A stretch of 13,249 nucleotides of DNA from Comamonadaceae bacterium (GCA_947374485.1 CANCCF010000103.1:1-13249), one strand, 5' to 3'. Positions 8,101-13,249 are shown, numbered from the stretch's first letter. Numbers and translations: made by a program. The notes: a model not told the origin generated them from the sequence alone.

Positions 8101-8417
8101 AAGGAGGTGCCGCCAGCTACGGTGACGGATTCAGTTTTGCCGTTGACTACTCGGGAGAAGCTCAGCAGCAGGCCGCTTACGGAGCCGGTGTAGTCCGACA
8201 GGTTGCCACCCAGGTAGATTTTGTCGGCGCCGCCACCGGTGTTGCTGAGGTCGTAGGTCAGGCCGGGTCTGACAAAAATGCTGTCCACCCTGGCCGTGCC
8301 GTTGTACTGGATGGATTCGCCCACCGTGGTGACGGTGCCATAGCGCAGGTCGAGGTCCAGATAATCCAGATTGTCGGCCGTAGGGGTTAGAACGAAATAC
8401 TTTGATGTGGTGGCCAT
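2115..8417 (-). CDS. P2: giant FG-GAP/VCBS and RTX calcium-binding surface protein, two-propeller form
   Basis: This is a complete 2100-residue, Asp/Gly/Ala-rich protein with no signal peptide and almost no Cys, as expected of a type I-secreted RTX adhesin. Order by residue: 1-293, two beta modules (GNLSDYTGS/FNFDTLVFANG and GKWDDYTKS/FNHDRLIFADG); 295-507, helical array; 520-965, seven-bladed FG-GAP propeller; about 970-1020, RTX block; 1020-1185, post-RTX module 'tail A' ending YAVYNQGN...LLIDQTV; 1189-1400, second helical array; 1413-1875, second seven-bladed propeller; 1883-1932, second RTX block; 1933-2100, 'tail B' ending VEQAMVTASHVL. Each blade carries GDxNGDGxxD, a Ca2+ loop, followed by YVVFGK. 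AAGGAAG at 8428-8422 precedes the ATG at normal spacing. A 197-nt gap separates it from the upstream paralogue, so it may be cotranscribed or have its own promoter. The likely role is cell-surface or extracellular adhesion, or a biofilm matrix. The ligand is unknown and no enzyme motif was seen. Confidence 0.93.
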   Translation of the reverse strand: MATTSKYFVLTPTADNLDYLDLDLRYGTVTTVGESIQYNGTARVDSIFVRPGLTYDLSNTGGGADKIYLGGNLSDYTGSVSGLLLSFSRVVNGKTESVTVAGGTSFNFDTLVFANGTVNTNALYNAVNNGTALPIPNPAETSLSPIGAAAPGAPLNATIKAFSTNTAAVGQVGETFASTKPGISLIVNGGNGIDTVYVADGEKVDATVLGGSVDLVYFRGKWDDYTKSVIAGGTQLLFTRTIGGNLESVTVTAGTTFNHDRLIFADGFIDTNNAKTRITDPTNPNPPIDPGTVTPLYNDDEIKAALNAIRDAAEANNATPTSPDAHTYLVAGVSGVTAGNLAPINTALDSPLVTGALADTAPDIQTIVDGYNAILASADGGAALTTTPLTGAQYTAIGVTGVSGLSAPGNALHLLDDVVDGSVTAAVDTELEVQALADAAGRVISGAAGGTAPTQTDLGVLGITGVTPGNLAAVQAAIAATADNGTGVDTKPELQAVVNAAIANLPTPPVDVTTVPTSTPGFVINGLVFGDRTAWSYAAGDVNGDGLGDILASATGLNNNTGATYVVFGKTDSAAVDVAAIAAGNGGYVINGIVPNSKTGIAISVGDINGDGLSDALIGAPNAGVAYVVYGKKDTAAVDLNAVVAGTGGFVVNGPGGSFPSNMGTVGDVNGDGLVDFMLNAQLANGGVGKSYVVFGKTSSSAVDVTAVDAGTGGFVINGLAGAQGIWLGSGSGDVNGDGLADMVVSVAGSPNDAFVVFGKASGTAIDLSQVATGAGGFVIHAATGSNLSNYIATYAGDVNGDGLADLALGGQSANGGQGVGYVVFGKAGNAPINLDDVTAGTGGFLIKPRATSSLLGFQIGAAGDMNGDGLADVVISDPGSTSTTPSAYVVYGKTGTTTVDLDAVAAGTGGFALNWGLPNTTNHFIAAGSAGDVNGDGLGDLVVSGFNSATGTDSDYIIFGGTQFAHTVDFLGDASANTLTGSSAAETFVGGAGDDTLVGNGGADVLYGGAGNDTFVLNASNVAALQSAFGSGGNTTQLARVNGGTGLDTIQLSAGASLNLTLVANQSAAKPGDLSRISGIERFDLSTDTASNTLSIAAADIVDMAGMNLINASSKVALGWTGGTYNFGATEARHQVIVDGTGSDHVIMSGGLFDTGLTAIMNGHTYAVYNQGNFVQLLIDQTVDRQGAITPIQAALNLISAAAESNTASSSGLATGVYATALVVGVNAGNLASINSALDSQFINGVLADTTSEVQTIVDGYKAILASADGGAALTTTPLTGAQYTAIGVTGVSGLSAPGNALHLLDDVVDGSVTAAVDTELEVQALADAAGRVISGAAGGTAPTQTDLGVLGITGVTPGNLAAVQAAIAATADNGTGVDTKPELQAVVNAAIANLPNLPNPPIELTNIAAGSGGFVINGVAQGDHSGYAAANLGDVNGDGLDDILVSAYSPSANLGKAYVVFGKTDNTAVNLSAVAAGTGGYVIPLTANLGDMGFVVDAVGDINGDGLADMLVEAYAATTFTSKTYVVYGKASTSAVNLDAVDGGTGGFVINGPQAAVSADDFYTSSAGDVNGDGLVDLAIFSGVLAGQVQVVFGKTNSTPIELSALVAGGSGGFVINGLQIGTDWAVSRAGDVNGDGLADLILSSSSVNLGEPGVGGAFVVYGKADNAAVNISNVVAGTGGFVISGTRQGVFAGLSPASAGDVNGDGLADLAVSTYDQLNGVQTNYVVFGKSNSTPVNLTAIAAGIGGFAIHSEFAGPTQDATVHSAGDVNGDGLEDILYGYYEANSSTGKTYVVYGKTDGNAIDLSAVAAGSGGFAITNSVPNDESGSVVSSAGDVNGDGLADLIVSARGLTERAGGSGSPGKTYVIFGGTQHETTLDFLGDTNANTLTGTSAAETFAAGAGNDVLIGNGGADVMNGGAGNDIFVLNASNVTALQSAFGSGGNTAQLARVDGGTGIDTIQLTGGANLNLTLVANQGAATPDKLSRIEGVEVIDLKSDSSANTLTLQLKDVIDMSGMNVFNSSDTTAVSGPGIGATVAKHQLAVFGDASDFVNIGVSGWSNTGTVVSYAGHNLVVYNSNTSAAQLLVEQAMVTASHVL
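2118..2620 (-). repeat. C-terminal 'tail B' module of P2
   Basis: This beta-rich end module contains NTLTLQLKDVIDMSGMNVFN, KHQLAVFGDASDFVNIG, GHNLVVYN and VEQAMVTASHVL, then the stop. A type I secretion signal would be expected in this last stretch; the final residues are hydrophobic and hydroxylated, which is compatible but not proof. The last 29 residues recur near the C-terminus of P1b. Confidence 0.65.
2621..2771 (-). repeat. Second RTX block of P2
   Basis: GDTNANTLTG, AETFAAGAGNDVLIGN, GGADVMNGGAGNDIFVLNAS: about three RTX turns. NDVLIGN and NDIF are shared with the P3 block rather than with the first P2 block. Confidence 0.88.
2790..4179 (-). repeat. Second seven-bladed FG-GAP propeller of P2
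   Basis: Seven GDxNGDGxxD loops lie near 4081-4115, 3880-3915, 3677-3710, 3489-3520, 3281-3311, 3079-3111 and 2871-2910, followed by YVIFGGTQH. Blade-specific residues (DHSGY, GFVISGT, GFAIHSEF, PNDESG) make it the counterpart of the P3 propeller. Confidence 0.9.
4212..4851 (-). repeat. Helical repeat array, P2 C-side
   Basis: AALNLISAAAESN is followed by three units (VVGVNAGNLASINSAL, GVTGVSGLSAPGN, GITGVTPGNLAAVQAAI). The first unit resembles P3's C-side array. The last two units are near-identical to P2's own N-side array, pointing to recent sequence exchange inside the gene. Confidence 0.65.
4226..4643. repeat. 418-bp direct repeat, copy 2 (pairs with 6899-7316)
   Basis: Partner of the repeat 2673 bp to the right within the same reading frame. 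It encodes the last part of helical unit one and all of units two and three. The corresponding segments of P3 are clearly more diverged, so the pair has been copied or homogenised recently. Confidence 0.93.
4865..5358 (-). repeat. Post-RTX module 'tail A' of P2 (internal)
   Basis: It contains GGTGLDTIQL, NTLSIAAADIVDMAGMNLIN, ARHQVIVDG, HTYAVYNQGN and LLIDQTVDRQGAITPIQ. It is very similar at DNA and protein level to 10195-10681 in P3 and only distantly like the real C-terminus of its own protein. Confidence 0.7.
5359..5506 (-). repeat. First RTX block of P2
   Basis: GDASANTLTG, AETFVGGAGDDTLVGN, GGADVLYGGAGNDTFVLNAS: about three RTX Ca2+ turns directly after propeller 1. It differs from the other two blocks in DDTLVGN instead of NDVLIGN. 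Confidence 0.88.
5523..6862 (-). repeat. First seven-bladed FG-GAP propeller of P2
   Basis: Seven GDxNGDGxxD loops lie near 6771-6800, 6571-6600, 6387-6420, 6190-6220, 5999-6030, 5799-5829 and 5592-5625, one per blade of about 65 residues. All acidic ligand positions are kept. It closes with YIIFGGTQF before the RTX block. Of the three propellers in the window, this is the one most different in its blade insertions. Confidence 0.9.
6898..7533 (-). repeat. Helical repeat array, P2 N-side
   Basis: YNDDEIKAALNAIRDAAEANN starts three units with GVSGVTAGNL, GVTGVSGLSAPGN and GITGVTPGNLAAVQAAIAAT. Units two and three are part of a 418-bp stretch almost identical to one in the second array of the same gene. 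The array is a probable stalk or spacer preceding propeller 1. Confidence 0.65.
6899..7316. repeat. 418-bp direct repeat, copy 1 (pairs with 4226-4643)
   Basis: It aligns to 4226-4643 at a constant offset of 2673 bp without gaps. I count 8 differences over 418 bp (about 98% identity); only one changes the protein (Asn here, Lys in the other copy). Identity falls off sharply at both ends. Confidence 0.93.
7538..8417 (-). repeat. N-terminal pair of beta modules of P2
   Basis: Two diverged units of roughly 90 residues are separated by an Ala/Thr/Pro-rich linker. Both run from an Asp-rich GGxDxIY/DTVY start through a DYT turn to a hydrophobic ExVTVxxGTxFNxDxLxFAxG end. The second unit is nearly the same as the module at the right edge of the window. 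The very start (MATTSKYFVLTPTADNLDYLDL) has no Lys/Arg-plus-hydrophobic signal peptide. Confidence 0.7.
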
Positions 8418-8616
8418 GGTGCTTCCTTTAGGGTTGTTTGCTGCGAGGATTCAGGACGTGTAAAGCGCTTTGTCCATGTATGTACAAGAGTGCGGTGCGC
8501 GGATTTTTGCTGGGCAAGCGGTTTGTGCCAGTCCGCTTTGTCCTGTGTAGAACAAAGTTCCCGACTCTTGCTGGTGGAATCCATCTTTTCAGTTGCAATG
8601 GGTTGCCAGGGCCGCT
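8418..8616. other. Intergenic region between P3 and P2
   Basis: This gap holds an exact 10-bp direct repeat (CGCTTTGTCC on the plus strand, 8466-8475 and 8534-8543). One copy overlaps the palindrome AAAGCGCTTT (8462-8471). The other begins an 8-bp hairpin (8536-8557) with a 6-nt loop. A weak sigma70-like pair can be drawn on the minus strand (TTGTAC, 17 nt, TTTACA), but the -10 is poor. No terminator with a U-run follows P3. The P2 ribosome-binding site is at 8428-8422. Confidence 0.4.
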
Positions 8617-11600
8617 TCAGGCCATGACAACGGGTGGGCTGGCGGTGTGCCAGACGTTGGCCCAGCCTATGTTGCCGTCTGGCAGCGAGACGACGCTGGC
8701 GTAAATCGTGTTGGCAATGTTGCCTTCCAGGCCCAGCATGACTACGGCGTTGCTGCCGCTTTGCTGCGGTGCAGCCACCATGCCCAGAACCAGGGTGTTC
8801 TGGCCAGCCAGTCCGCCAATATTGGCACCATCGGTCATGCCGGTAAAACGCGGGTCATAGAACTGGATGGCCGCGTTGTTGGCCTGGGCGTCGAGGTAGA
8901 CGATGTCGTTGTTGCCGAAGTTCACCACGCCCACATTGGTGTCATGGGTGGCAATGCCGTCGCTCTTGTCGCCGCTGGGCGGATTGCCGCCGCGCTGGGT
9001 GGCGTAGTTTTTCATCACCAGGGCATAGGCGCCGCCAGACAGGTCGCCAAGCTGGGTGACGGCGCCCGTGTTGTTGCCAATGCCCTCGATGTTGAGCCAG
9101 CTTTTGCCAGCGGCCAGGGCGCCGGTGGCGTCCACCATGGTTTGCGAGGCAATGGCTTCGGTGGCTGCGGTGCCGGTGGTGTGCGTGCCCGGTGTGACGG
9201 TGCTGAAGTTGATGCTGTTGAAGTGCACGACGGCGCCAGCGCCTCCGGTGGCCACAAAGGCGCCGTCGTCAATGCTGAGCTGGTAGTTGGAGGCCAGGTC
9301 CAGGTCCCACAGCGGGTTGATAACAAGCTTGGTGCTGGCACCGGTGCCGGTGATGGTGAGTAGGCCGTTGGCCACGGCGGTGGCCACGTTGATGTCCTGG
9401 GTGTTGGTGCTGGTATCGCCCTGGTAGCCTGGGCCGCCCAGGTCGGTGATGTGGATGAAACCCGTGCCCACGCTGACGGACAGGTTGGCACTGAGCACCA
9501 GGTTGGAGCTGACCTCGAGGTTGGTAACGCCGCTCAGTGTGGTGGAAAGGGCCGGTATCGTGTTGAGGGTGGTGGTCACCAGCGCCTGCAGTTCGGCCCG
9601 GGTGTCTACAGCGGTGCCGTCGTCGGGTGTGGCGGCAATGGCGGCCTGCACAAGGCTGAGGTTGCTGCTGTCCACACCGGTGATGCCCAGCTCGCCCAGG
9701 TCTGTCAGCGTGGCAGCGGTGCCACCGGCTGCATTGCTGATGACGTGGGAGGCGGCGGTGGCCAGGGCCTGCAACTCGGGCACGGTGTCCACGGCTGCGC
9801 TGGCGCTGCGGTCGACCACATCGTCCAGCAGGGCGACGGGGGAGCCGGGTGTGGCGGTGCCGCTCACGCCGGTGACGCCCACCGTGGTGTACTGCGGGCC
9901 GGTGAGAGGGGTGGCGGGGGTGCCCGGTGTGCCATCGGCGCTGGCCAGTATGGCGGTGTAGCTGTCGACAATGGCCTGCACTTTGCCTGTGGTGTCGGCG
10001 GCTATGCCATCGACGGGCAGGCTGTCGAGCGCGCTGTTCATGGAGGTCAGGTTGCCTGCGCTCACGCCGGTCACCAAGGCCGTTGCATAGACGCTGGCAG
10101 CCAGTCCGCTGGAGGCAGCGGTGTTGCTCTCGGCCGCGGCGCTGATGAGGTTGAGCGCCGCCTGGATGGGGGTGATGGCACCTTGCCGGTCCACCGTCTG
10201 GTCAATCAGCATCTGGGCGAAGTTGCCCTGGTTGTAGACGGCATAGGTGTGGCCATTCATGATGGCCGTCAGGCCGGTGTCGAAGAAGCCGCCGCTCATG
10301 ACAACGCGGTCGGCGCTGGTGCCGTCCACCACCACCTGGTGGCGTGCTTCGGTGGCGCCAAAGACGTAGGTGCCGCCGGTCCAGCCCAGGGCGGCCTTGG
10401 TGCTGGCGTTGATCAGGTTCATGCCCGCCATGTCGACCACGTCGGAGGCCGCAATGGTCAGGGTGTTGGCGGCGGTGTCGGTGGCCAGGTCGAACTTTTC
10501 AATGCCCTCTATGCGCGAGAGCTTGTCCGGCATTAGGGCACCCAGGTTTGCCACCTGGGTCAGGTTCAGGCTGGCACCGCCGCTGAGCTGGATGGTGTCG
10601 ATGCCGGTGCCCCCGTCCACACGGGCCAGCTGGGTGGTGTTGCCGCCGGACCCAAAAGCGCTTTGCAGGGCCAGGGTGTTGCTGGCGTTGAGCACAAAGA
10701 TGTCATTGCCCGCACCGCCATTGAGCACATCGGCACCGCCGTTGCCGATCAGGACATCGTTGCCAGCGCCTGCCACAAAGGTCTCGGCCGCACTGTTGCC
10801 GGTGAGCGTGTTGGCACTGGCATCGCCCAGCCAATCCACTGTTTTTGCAAACTGCGTGCCGCCAAAGATGACATAGCTCTTGCCCGGGCTGCTGCCGCCC
10901 CCCTGGTCCAGCGGAGTACCCGGCGCGCTGACCAGCAAATCGGACAATCCGTCGCCATTCACATCGCCCGCGCTGCTGACGTCCCAACCTGACCGGTCGT
11001 TTGGCAGCCCGTCATTGATGGCAAAGCCACCGCGTCCCGCGCTGATTTCAGCCAGGCTGACGGAGGCGCCGTCGGCCTTGCCATACACCACATAGGTTTT
11101 GCCTGCACTGGCATTGGCGCCGTAGACGCCAATGAGTAAATCCTGCAGCCCGTCGCCATTGACGTCGCCTGCGCTGTGCAACGCAAGTCCCTGGTAAGCG
11201 GCTCTGAATTCGCCCTGGATGGCAAAGCCACCGGTTCCTGCCAAAACGGCGCTCAACGCGATTGCGGCACTGTTGGCTTTGCCAAAGAGCACATAAGTGC
11301 TTGCGACGTTGGTAACGGGGTTGTAGGAACCCATGGCCAGGTCGGCAAAGCCGTCGCCGTTCACGTCGCCCGCACTGGTGGTCAGGATGCCGGTCGATTC
11401 ACCTATTTGGGTGCCACTGATGACAAAGCCTCCGGTGCCGGCCGCCACGCTGCTGATGTTGACTGCCGTACCGCTGGCCTTGCCGTACACCACATAGGTG
11501 GCACCCTGGCTGGGCCCGCCTACGCTCAAGGTGTCATTGGACAGTGCCAGGTCCGCCAGGCCGTCGCCGTTCATGTCGCCCGCACTGCTGAAGTGCCATG

Positions 11601-13249
11601 CGTTCCCTGTCGCCAGCCCATTGACCACAAAACCGCCCGTGCCCGCAGCAATGGCGGTCAGCTCCACTGCCGCATTGCTGGTCTTGCCGAAAACCACATG
11701 GGCCTGGCTCGTCTGAAAGCCGGAGGGCACAAGCAAATCCACCAGCCCGTCGCCGTTGACGTCACCCACGCTGATGCTGCTGTATTTGTCACTATCGCTA
11801 TCGCTTGATGGGCTGTTGATGACATAGCCGCCGGTTCCAGCGTCTACCGCAGTCAGGTTGACCGCCGCCGTGCTGGCCTTGCCGTACACCACGTAGGTTT
11901 TGCCGAGCAGCCCGAAGCCGGTGTAGGTGTTGATCAAGAGGTCGGCCAGGCCGTCACCGTTGCTGTCGCCCACCGCACTAACCTGCCAACCGAGGTCGCC
12001 AAACGATGCGGACGCAGGAATTACGAAGCCGCCGGAGCCAGCGGCCACAGCGCTCAGTTCGACGGCGGTGGTGTCAGTCTTGCCAAATACTACATAGGCT
12101 TTACCGGTGGCGAATGTCCGGTTGTAGGCGCCCACCAGCATGTCATCCAAGCCGTCGCCATTGACATCGCCCGCGTTGGAGACGGAGTAGCCGCTGTGGT
12201 CATCCGCTGCCGCCCCATTGATGACAAAGCCGCCCGTGCCTGCGGCAATGGTGGTGACGTCAACCGGCGGGACTGGCAAGGCATTGACCAGCGCTTGCAA
12301 CTCGGGCCTGGTGTCCACACCGGTGCCGTTGTCTGCGGTGGCGGCAATGGCGGCTTGCACAGCGGCCAGGTTGCCAGTGTTCACACCGGTAATGCCCAGT
12401 GCCGTGAGGTCAACCAAGGTGGGCGCGGTGCCACCGGCGGCACCGCTCATGACGCGGCCTGCGGCATCGGCCATGGCTTGCACTTCGAGCTCGGTGTCCA
12501 CGGCGGCAGTGGCGCTGCTGTCCACCACATCGTCCAGCAAGAACAAGGCGTTGCCGGGGGCGGCAGTGCCGCTCACGCCTGCCACGCCAATGGCGCTGTA
12601 CTGCGCACCGGTGAGCGGTGTGGTGGTGTCGCCCGGGTTGCCATTGGCGCTGGCCAGGATGGCTGTGTAGGCGTCGATGATGGTTTGTATTTCGGGTGCC
12701 GTGTCGGCCTGTGCGCCGGCAATGGGCAGGCTGTTGAGGGCGGTGTTGATGGCCCCCAGGTTGCTGGCGTCCACACCCGTGGTGCCGGCGATGGTGTAAG
12801 TGAGGGCTGCGGGGGTGGTGGGGTTGGCGTTGTTGGCTTCGGCCGCGTCGCGGATGGCGTGGAGGGCGGCCAGCACTTCGTCATCGTTGAAGCGGGGTGT
12901 GGTGGGGCCGGGGTCGGTGGGGCCAGGGCCGGGGCCGGCGGGGTCGGTGATGCGGGTCTTGGCGTCGACGGTGGTGATGGAGCCATCGGCAAAGATCAGC
13001 CGGTCGAAATTGAACTGGGTGCCCGCTGAGACGGTGACCGATTCCAGATGGCCGCCAATGGTGCGGGTGAACAGCAGTAGGGTGCCGCTGGACAGCGTGG
13101 ACTTGGTGTAGTCGGCCCATTTGCCGCGAAAGTACACCAGGTCGATGCTGGCACCCAGCACCGAGGCGTTGACATTTTCGCCGTCGGCTACGTACACCGT
13201 GTCGATGCCATTGCCGCCATTGACGGAGAGACTGATGCCGGGCTTGGTG
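8617..13249 (-). CDS. P3: C-terminal part of a giant FG-GAP/RTX calcium-binding surface protein (5' end off the right edge)
   Basis: The frame is open to the right edge, where it begins TKPGISLSVNGGNGIDTVY, matching an internal stretch of P2 (about residue 180). The GTG at 13197 is therefore an internal Val and the true start is outside. The window holds 1543 residues. Order: a beta module with GKWADYTKS and FNFDRLIFADG; a helical array; a seven-bladed FG-GAP propeller (12235-10846); an RTX block; a post-RTX 'tail A'; a second helical array; an Ig-like domain of SbsA/Big_5 style (NLVLSANLSVSV, INPLWDLDLASNYQLSIDDG, SINFSTVTPG); and a roughly 210-residue C-terminus I cannot assign, ending HTASPPVVMA. 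The C-terminus differs completely from that of P2, although the rest is paralogous. The Ca loops imply folding outside the cell. No signal peptide can be assessed. It is probably an adhesin or matrix protein exported by a type I system encoded elsewhere. Confidence 0.92.
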   Translation of the reverse strand, partial: TKPGISLSVNGGNGIDTVYVADGENVNASVLGASIDLVYFRGKWADYTKSTLSSGTLLLFTRTIGGHLESVTVSAGTQFNFDRLIFADGSITTVDAKTRITDPAGPGPGPTDPGPTTPRFNDDEVLAALHAIRDAAEANNANPTTPAALTYTIAGTTGVDASNLGAINTALNSLPIAGAQADTAPEIQTIIDAYTAILASANGNPGDTTTPLTGAQYSAIGVAGVSGTAAPGNALFLLDDVVDSSATAAVDTELEVQAMADAAGRVMSGAAGGTAPTLVDLTALGITGVNTGNLAAVQAAIAATADNGTGVDTRPELQALVNALPVPPVDVTTIAAGTGGFVINGAAADDHSGYSVSNAGDVNGDGLDDMLVGAYNRTFATGKAYVVFGKTDTTAVELSAVAAGSGGFVIPASASFGDLGWQVSAVGDSNGDGLADLLINTYTGFGLLGKTYVVYGKASTAAVNLTAVDAGTGGYVINSPSSDSDSDKYSSISVGDVNGDGLVDLLVPSGFQTSQAHVVFGKTSNAAVELTAIAAGTGGFVVNGLATGNAWHFSSAGDMNGDGLADLALSNDTLSVGGPSQGATYVVYGKASGTAVNISSVAAGTGGFVISGTQIGESTGILTTSAGDVNGDGFADLAMGSYNPVTNVASTYVLFGKANSAAIALSAVLAGTGGFAIQGEFRAAYQGLALHSAGDVNGDGLQDLLIGVYGANASAGKTYVVYGKADGASVSLAEISAGRGGFAINDGLPNDRSGWDVSSAGDVNGDGLSDLLVSAPGTPLDQGGGSSPGKSYVIFGGTQFAKTVDWLGDASANTLTGNSAAETFVAGAGNDVLIGNGGADVLNGGAGNDIFVLNASNTLALQSAFGSGGNTTQLARVDGGTGIDTIQLSGGASLNLTQVANLGALMPDKLSRIEGIEKFDLATDTAANTLTIAASDVVDMAGMNLINASTKAALGWTGGTYVFGATEARHQVVVDGTSADRVVMSGGFFDTGLTAIMNGHTYAVYNQGNFAQMLIDQTVDRQGAITPIQAALNLISAAAESNTAASSGLAASVYATALVTGVSAGNLTSMNSALDSLPVDGIAADTTGKVQAIVDSYTAILASADGTPGTPATPLTGPQYTTVGVTGVSGTATPGSPVALLDDVVDRSASAAVDTVPELQALATAASHVISNAAGGTAATLTDLGELGITGVDSSNLSLVQAAIAATPDDGTAVDTRAELQALVTTTLNTIPALSTTLSGVTNLEVSSNLVLSANLSVSVGTGFIHITDLGGPGYQGDTSTNTQDINVATAVANGLLTITGTGASTKLVINPLWDLDLASNYQLSIDDGAFVATGGAGAVVHFNSINFSTVTPGTHTTGTAATEAIASQTMVDATGALAAGKSWLNIEGIGNNTGAVTQLGDLSGGAYALVMKNYATQRGGNPPSGDKSDGIATHDTNVGVVNFGNNDIVYLDAQANNAAIQFYDPRFTGMTDGANIGGLAGQNTLVLGMVAAPQQSGSNAVVMLGLEGNIANTIYASVVSLPDGNIGWANVWHTASPPVVMA
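9560..10178 (-). repeat. Helical repeat array, P3 C-side
   Basis: It opens with AALNLISAAAESN and contains three units of about 50 residues with VTGVSAGNL, VTGVSGTATPG and ITGVDSSNLSLVQAAIAAT, each ending in a DTxxELQA-type helix. It parallels the array at 4212-4851 of P2 and lies before the unique C-terminal Ig-like part. Confidence 0.65.
10195..10681 (-). repeat. Post-RTX module 'tail A' of P3
   Basis: This beta-rich module holds GGTGIDTIQL, NTLTIAASDVVDMAGMNLIN, ARHQVVVDG and HTYAVYNQGN, ending in IDQTVDRQGAITPIQ. Modules of this kind commonly end betaproteobacterial RTX proteins (general recollection of the family). Here it is internal. It is strongly similar to the first such module of P2 at 5358-4865. 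Confidence 0.7.
10682..10829 (-). repeat. RTX nonapeptide block of P3
   Basis: A short run, GDASANTLTG, then AETF, GAGNDVLIGNGGADVL and NGGAGNDIFVLNAS, is typical of GGxGxDxLx hemolysin-type Ca2+ repeats (about three turns). It follows the propeller at once, the same order as in both halves of P2. Confidence 0.88.
10846..12235 (-). repeat. Seven-bladed FG-GAP/VCBS beta-propeller of P3
   Basis: Seven blades of about 65 residues each carry one GDxNGDGxxD calcium loop, near 12135-12174, 11938-11970, 11735-11767, 11545-11580, 11337-11370, 11138-11170 and 10934-10970. Each is followed by YVVFGK and then by AGxGGFVI of the next blade. The array closes with YVIFGGTQF. Seven is the usual blade number of integrin-alpha-type propellers. 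Blade by blade it matches the second, not the first, propeller of P2 (DHSGY, FVISGT, GFAI.GEF, PNDRSG versus PNDESG). Confidence 0.9.
12270..12894 (-). repeat. Helical repeat array, P3 N-side
   Basis: It starts FNDDEVLAALHAIRDAAEANN and contains three units of about 50 residues. Each has a G(V/I)xGV turn, a helix of the NLxAxQAAI type, then VDTxxELQALV. Ala-rich amphipathic helices are predicted by eye. The array sits directly before the propeller and probably acts as a spacer or stalk. The same unit order recurs three more times in the window. Confidence 0.65.
12945..13249 (-). repeat. Beta module of P3 (partial), paralogous to the P2 N-terminal modules
   Basis: It shares GGNGIDTVYVADGE, VDLVYFRGKW, DYTKS, ESVTV and DRLIFADG with P2 residues about 183-275. 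One further, more diverged copy makes up P2 residues about 60-120 (GGADKIYLGG, NLSDYTGS, FDTLVFANG). The unit is about 90 residues and looks like an RTX-associated beta-roll or sandwich; I do not know its Pfam name. Confidence 0.7.

Noticed and set aside
8513..8532. Sigma54-like TGGCAC...TTGC on the minus strand before P2
   Set aside because: GG and GC are 12 nt apart instead of 10, a spacing that sigma54 promoters do not tolerate.
8387..8584. 65-residue minus-strand frame across the P3-P2 gap
   Set aside because: It has no ribosome-binding site, overlaps the well-supported start of P2, and its composition looks random.
2790..12235. Regular repeats every ~195 bp that could be taken for a CRISPR-like or satellite array
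   Set aside because: They are codon-phased, diverged at third positions, and encode the propeller blade Ca loop.
13195..13197. GTG as the start of P3
   Set aside because: The frame continues to the window edge with residues homologous to the interior of P2, so this codon is an internal valine.

Overview
The window is GC-rich, and its genes all lie on the minus strand, transcribed right to left. It is devoted to very large, repetitive, secreted calcium-binding surface proteins. The absence of N-terminal signal peptides, the RTX nonapeptides, the FG-GAP/VCBS-type Asp loops, the Ig-like domains and the BapA-prefix-like N-terminal domains all fit type I-secreted adhesins or matrix proteins. Base composition and protein style suggest a betaproteobacterium, probably a Burkholderiales/Comamonadaceae relative; this is inference, because the window holds no phylogenetic marker.

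Layout in transcription order. (1) 13249-8617: the C-terminal 1543 residues of a giant protein (P3) whose start lies beyond the right edge. It has a beta module, a helical repeat array, a seven-bladed FG-GAP propeller, RTX repeats, a post-RTX 'tail A' module, a second helical array, an Ig-like domain and a unique C-terminus. (2) A 197-bp gap. (3) 8417-2115: a complete 2100-residue paralogue (P2) with two helical arrays, two seven-bladed propellers, two RTX blocks and two tail modules. (4) A 167-bp gap holding a strong GC hairpin and, next to the following start codon, a predicted three-way-junction RNA fold. (5) 1947-1066: a 293-residue protein (P1b) joining a BapA-prefix-like N-domain to a C-terminal tail like that of P2. 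(6) Overlapping it by ATGA, 1069 to beyond the left edge: the first 356 residues of an Ig-repeat protein (P1a) whose N-domain is homologous to that of P1b.

The cluster looks built by tandem duplication and domain shuffling. Each propeller has exactly seven Ca-loop blades. P3 switches sharply from resembling the second half of P2 to resembling its first half. Two 418-bp stretches within P2 differ at only 8 positions. Functionally the genes probably encode a set of Ca2+-stabilised surface or biofilm proteins. No transporter (ABC/MFP/TolC), protease or regulator is present, so the secretion route is inferred from the proteins alone. The least explained elements are the structured leader before P1b and the ATGA-coupled pair of genes sharing an N-domain.
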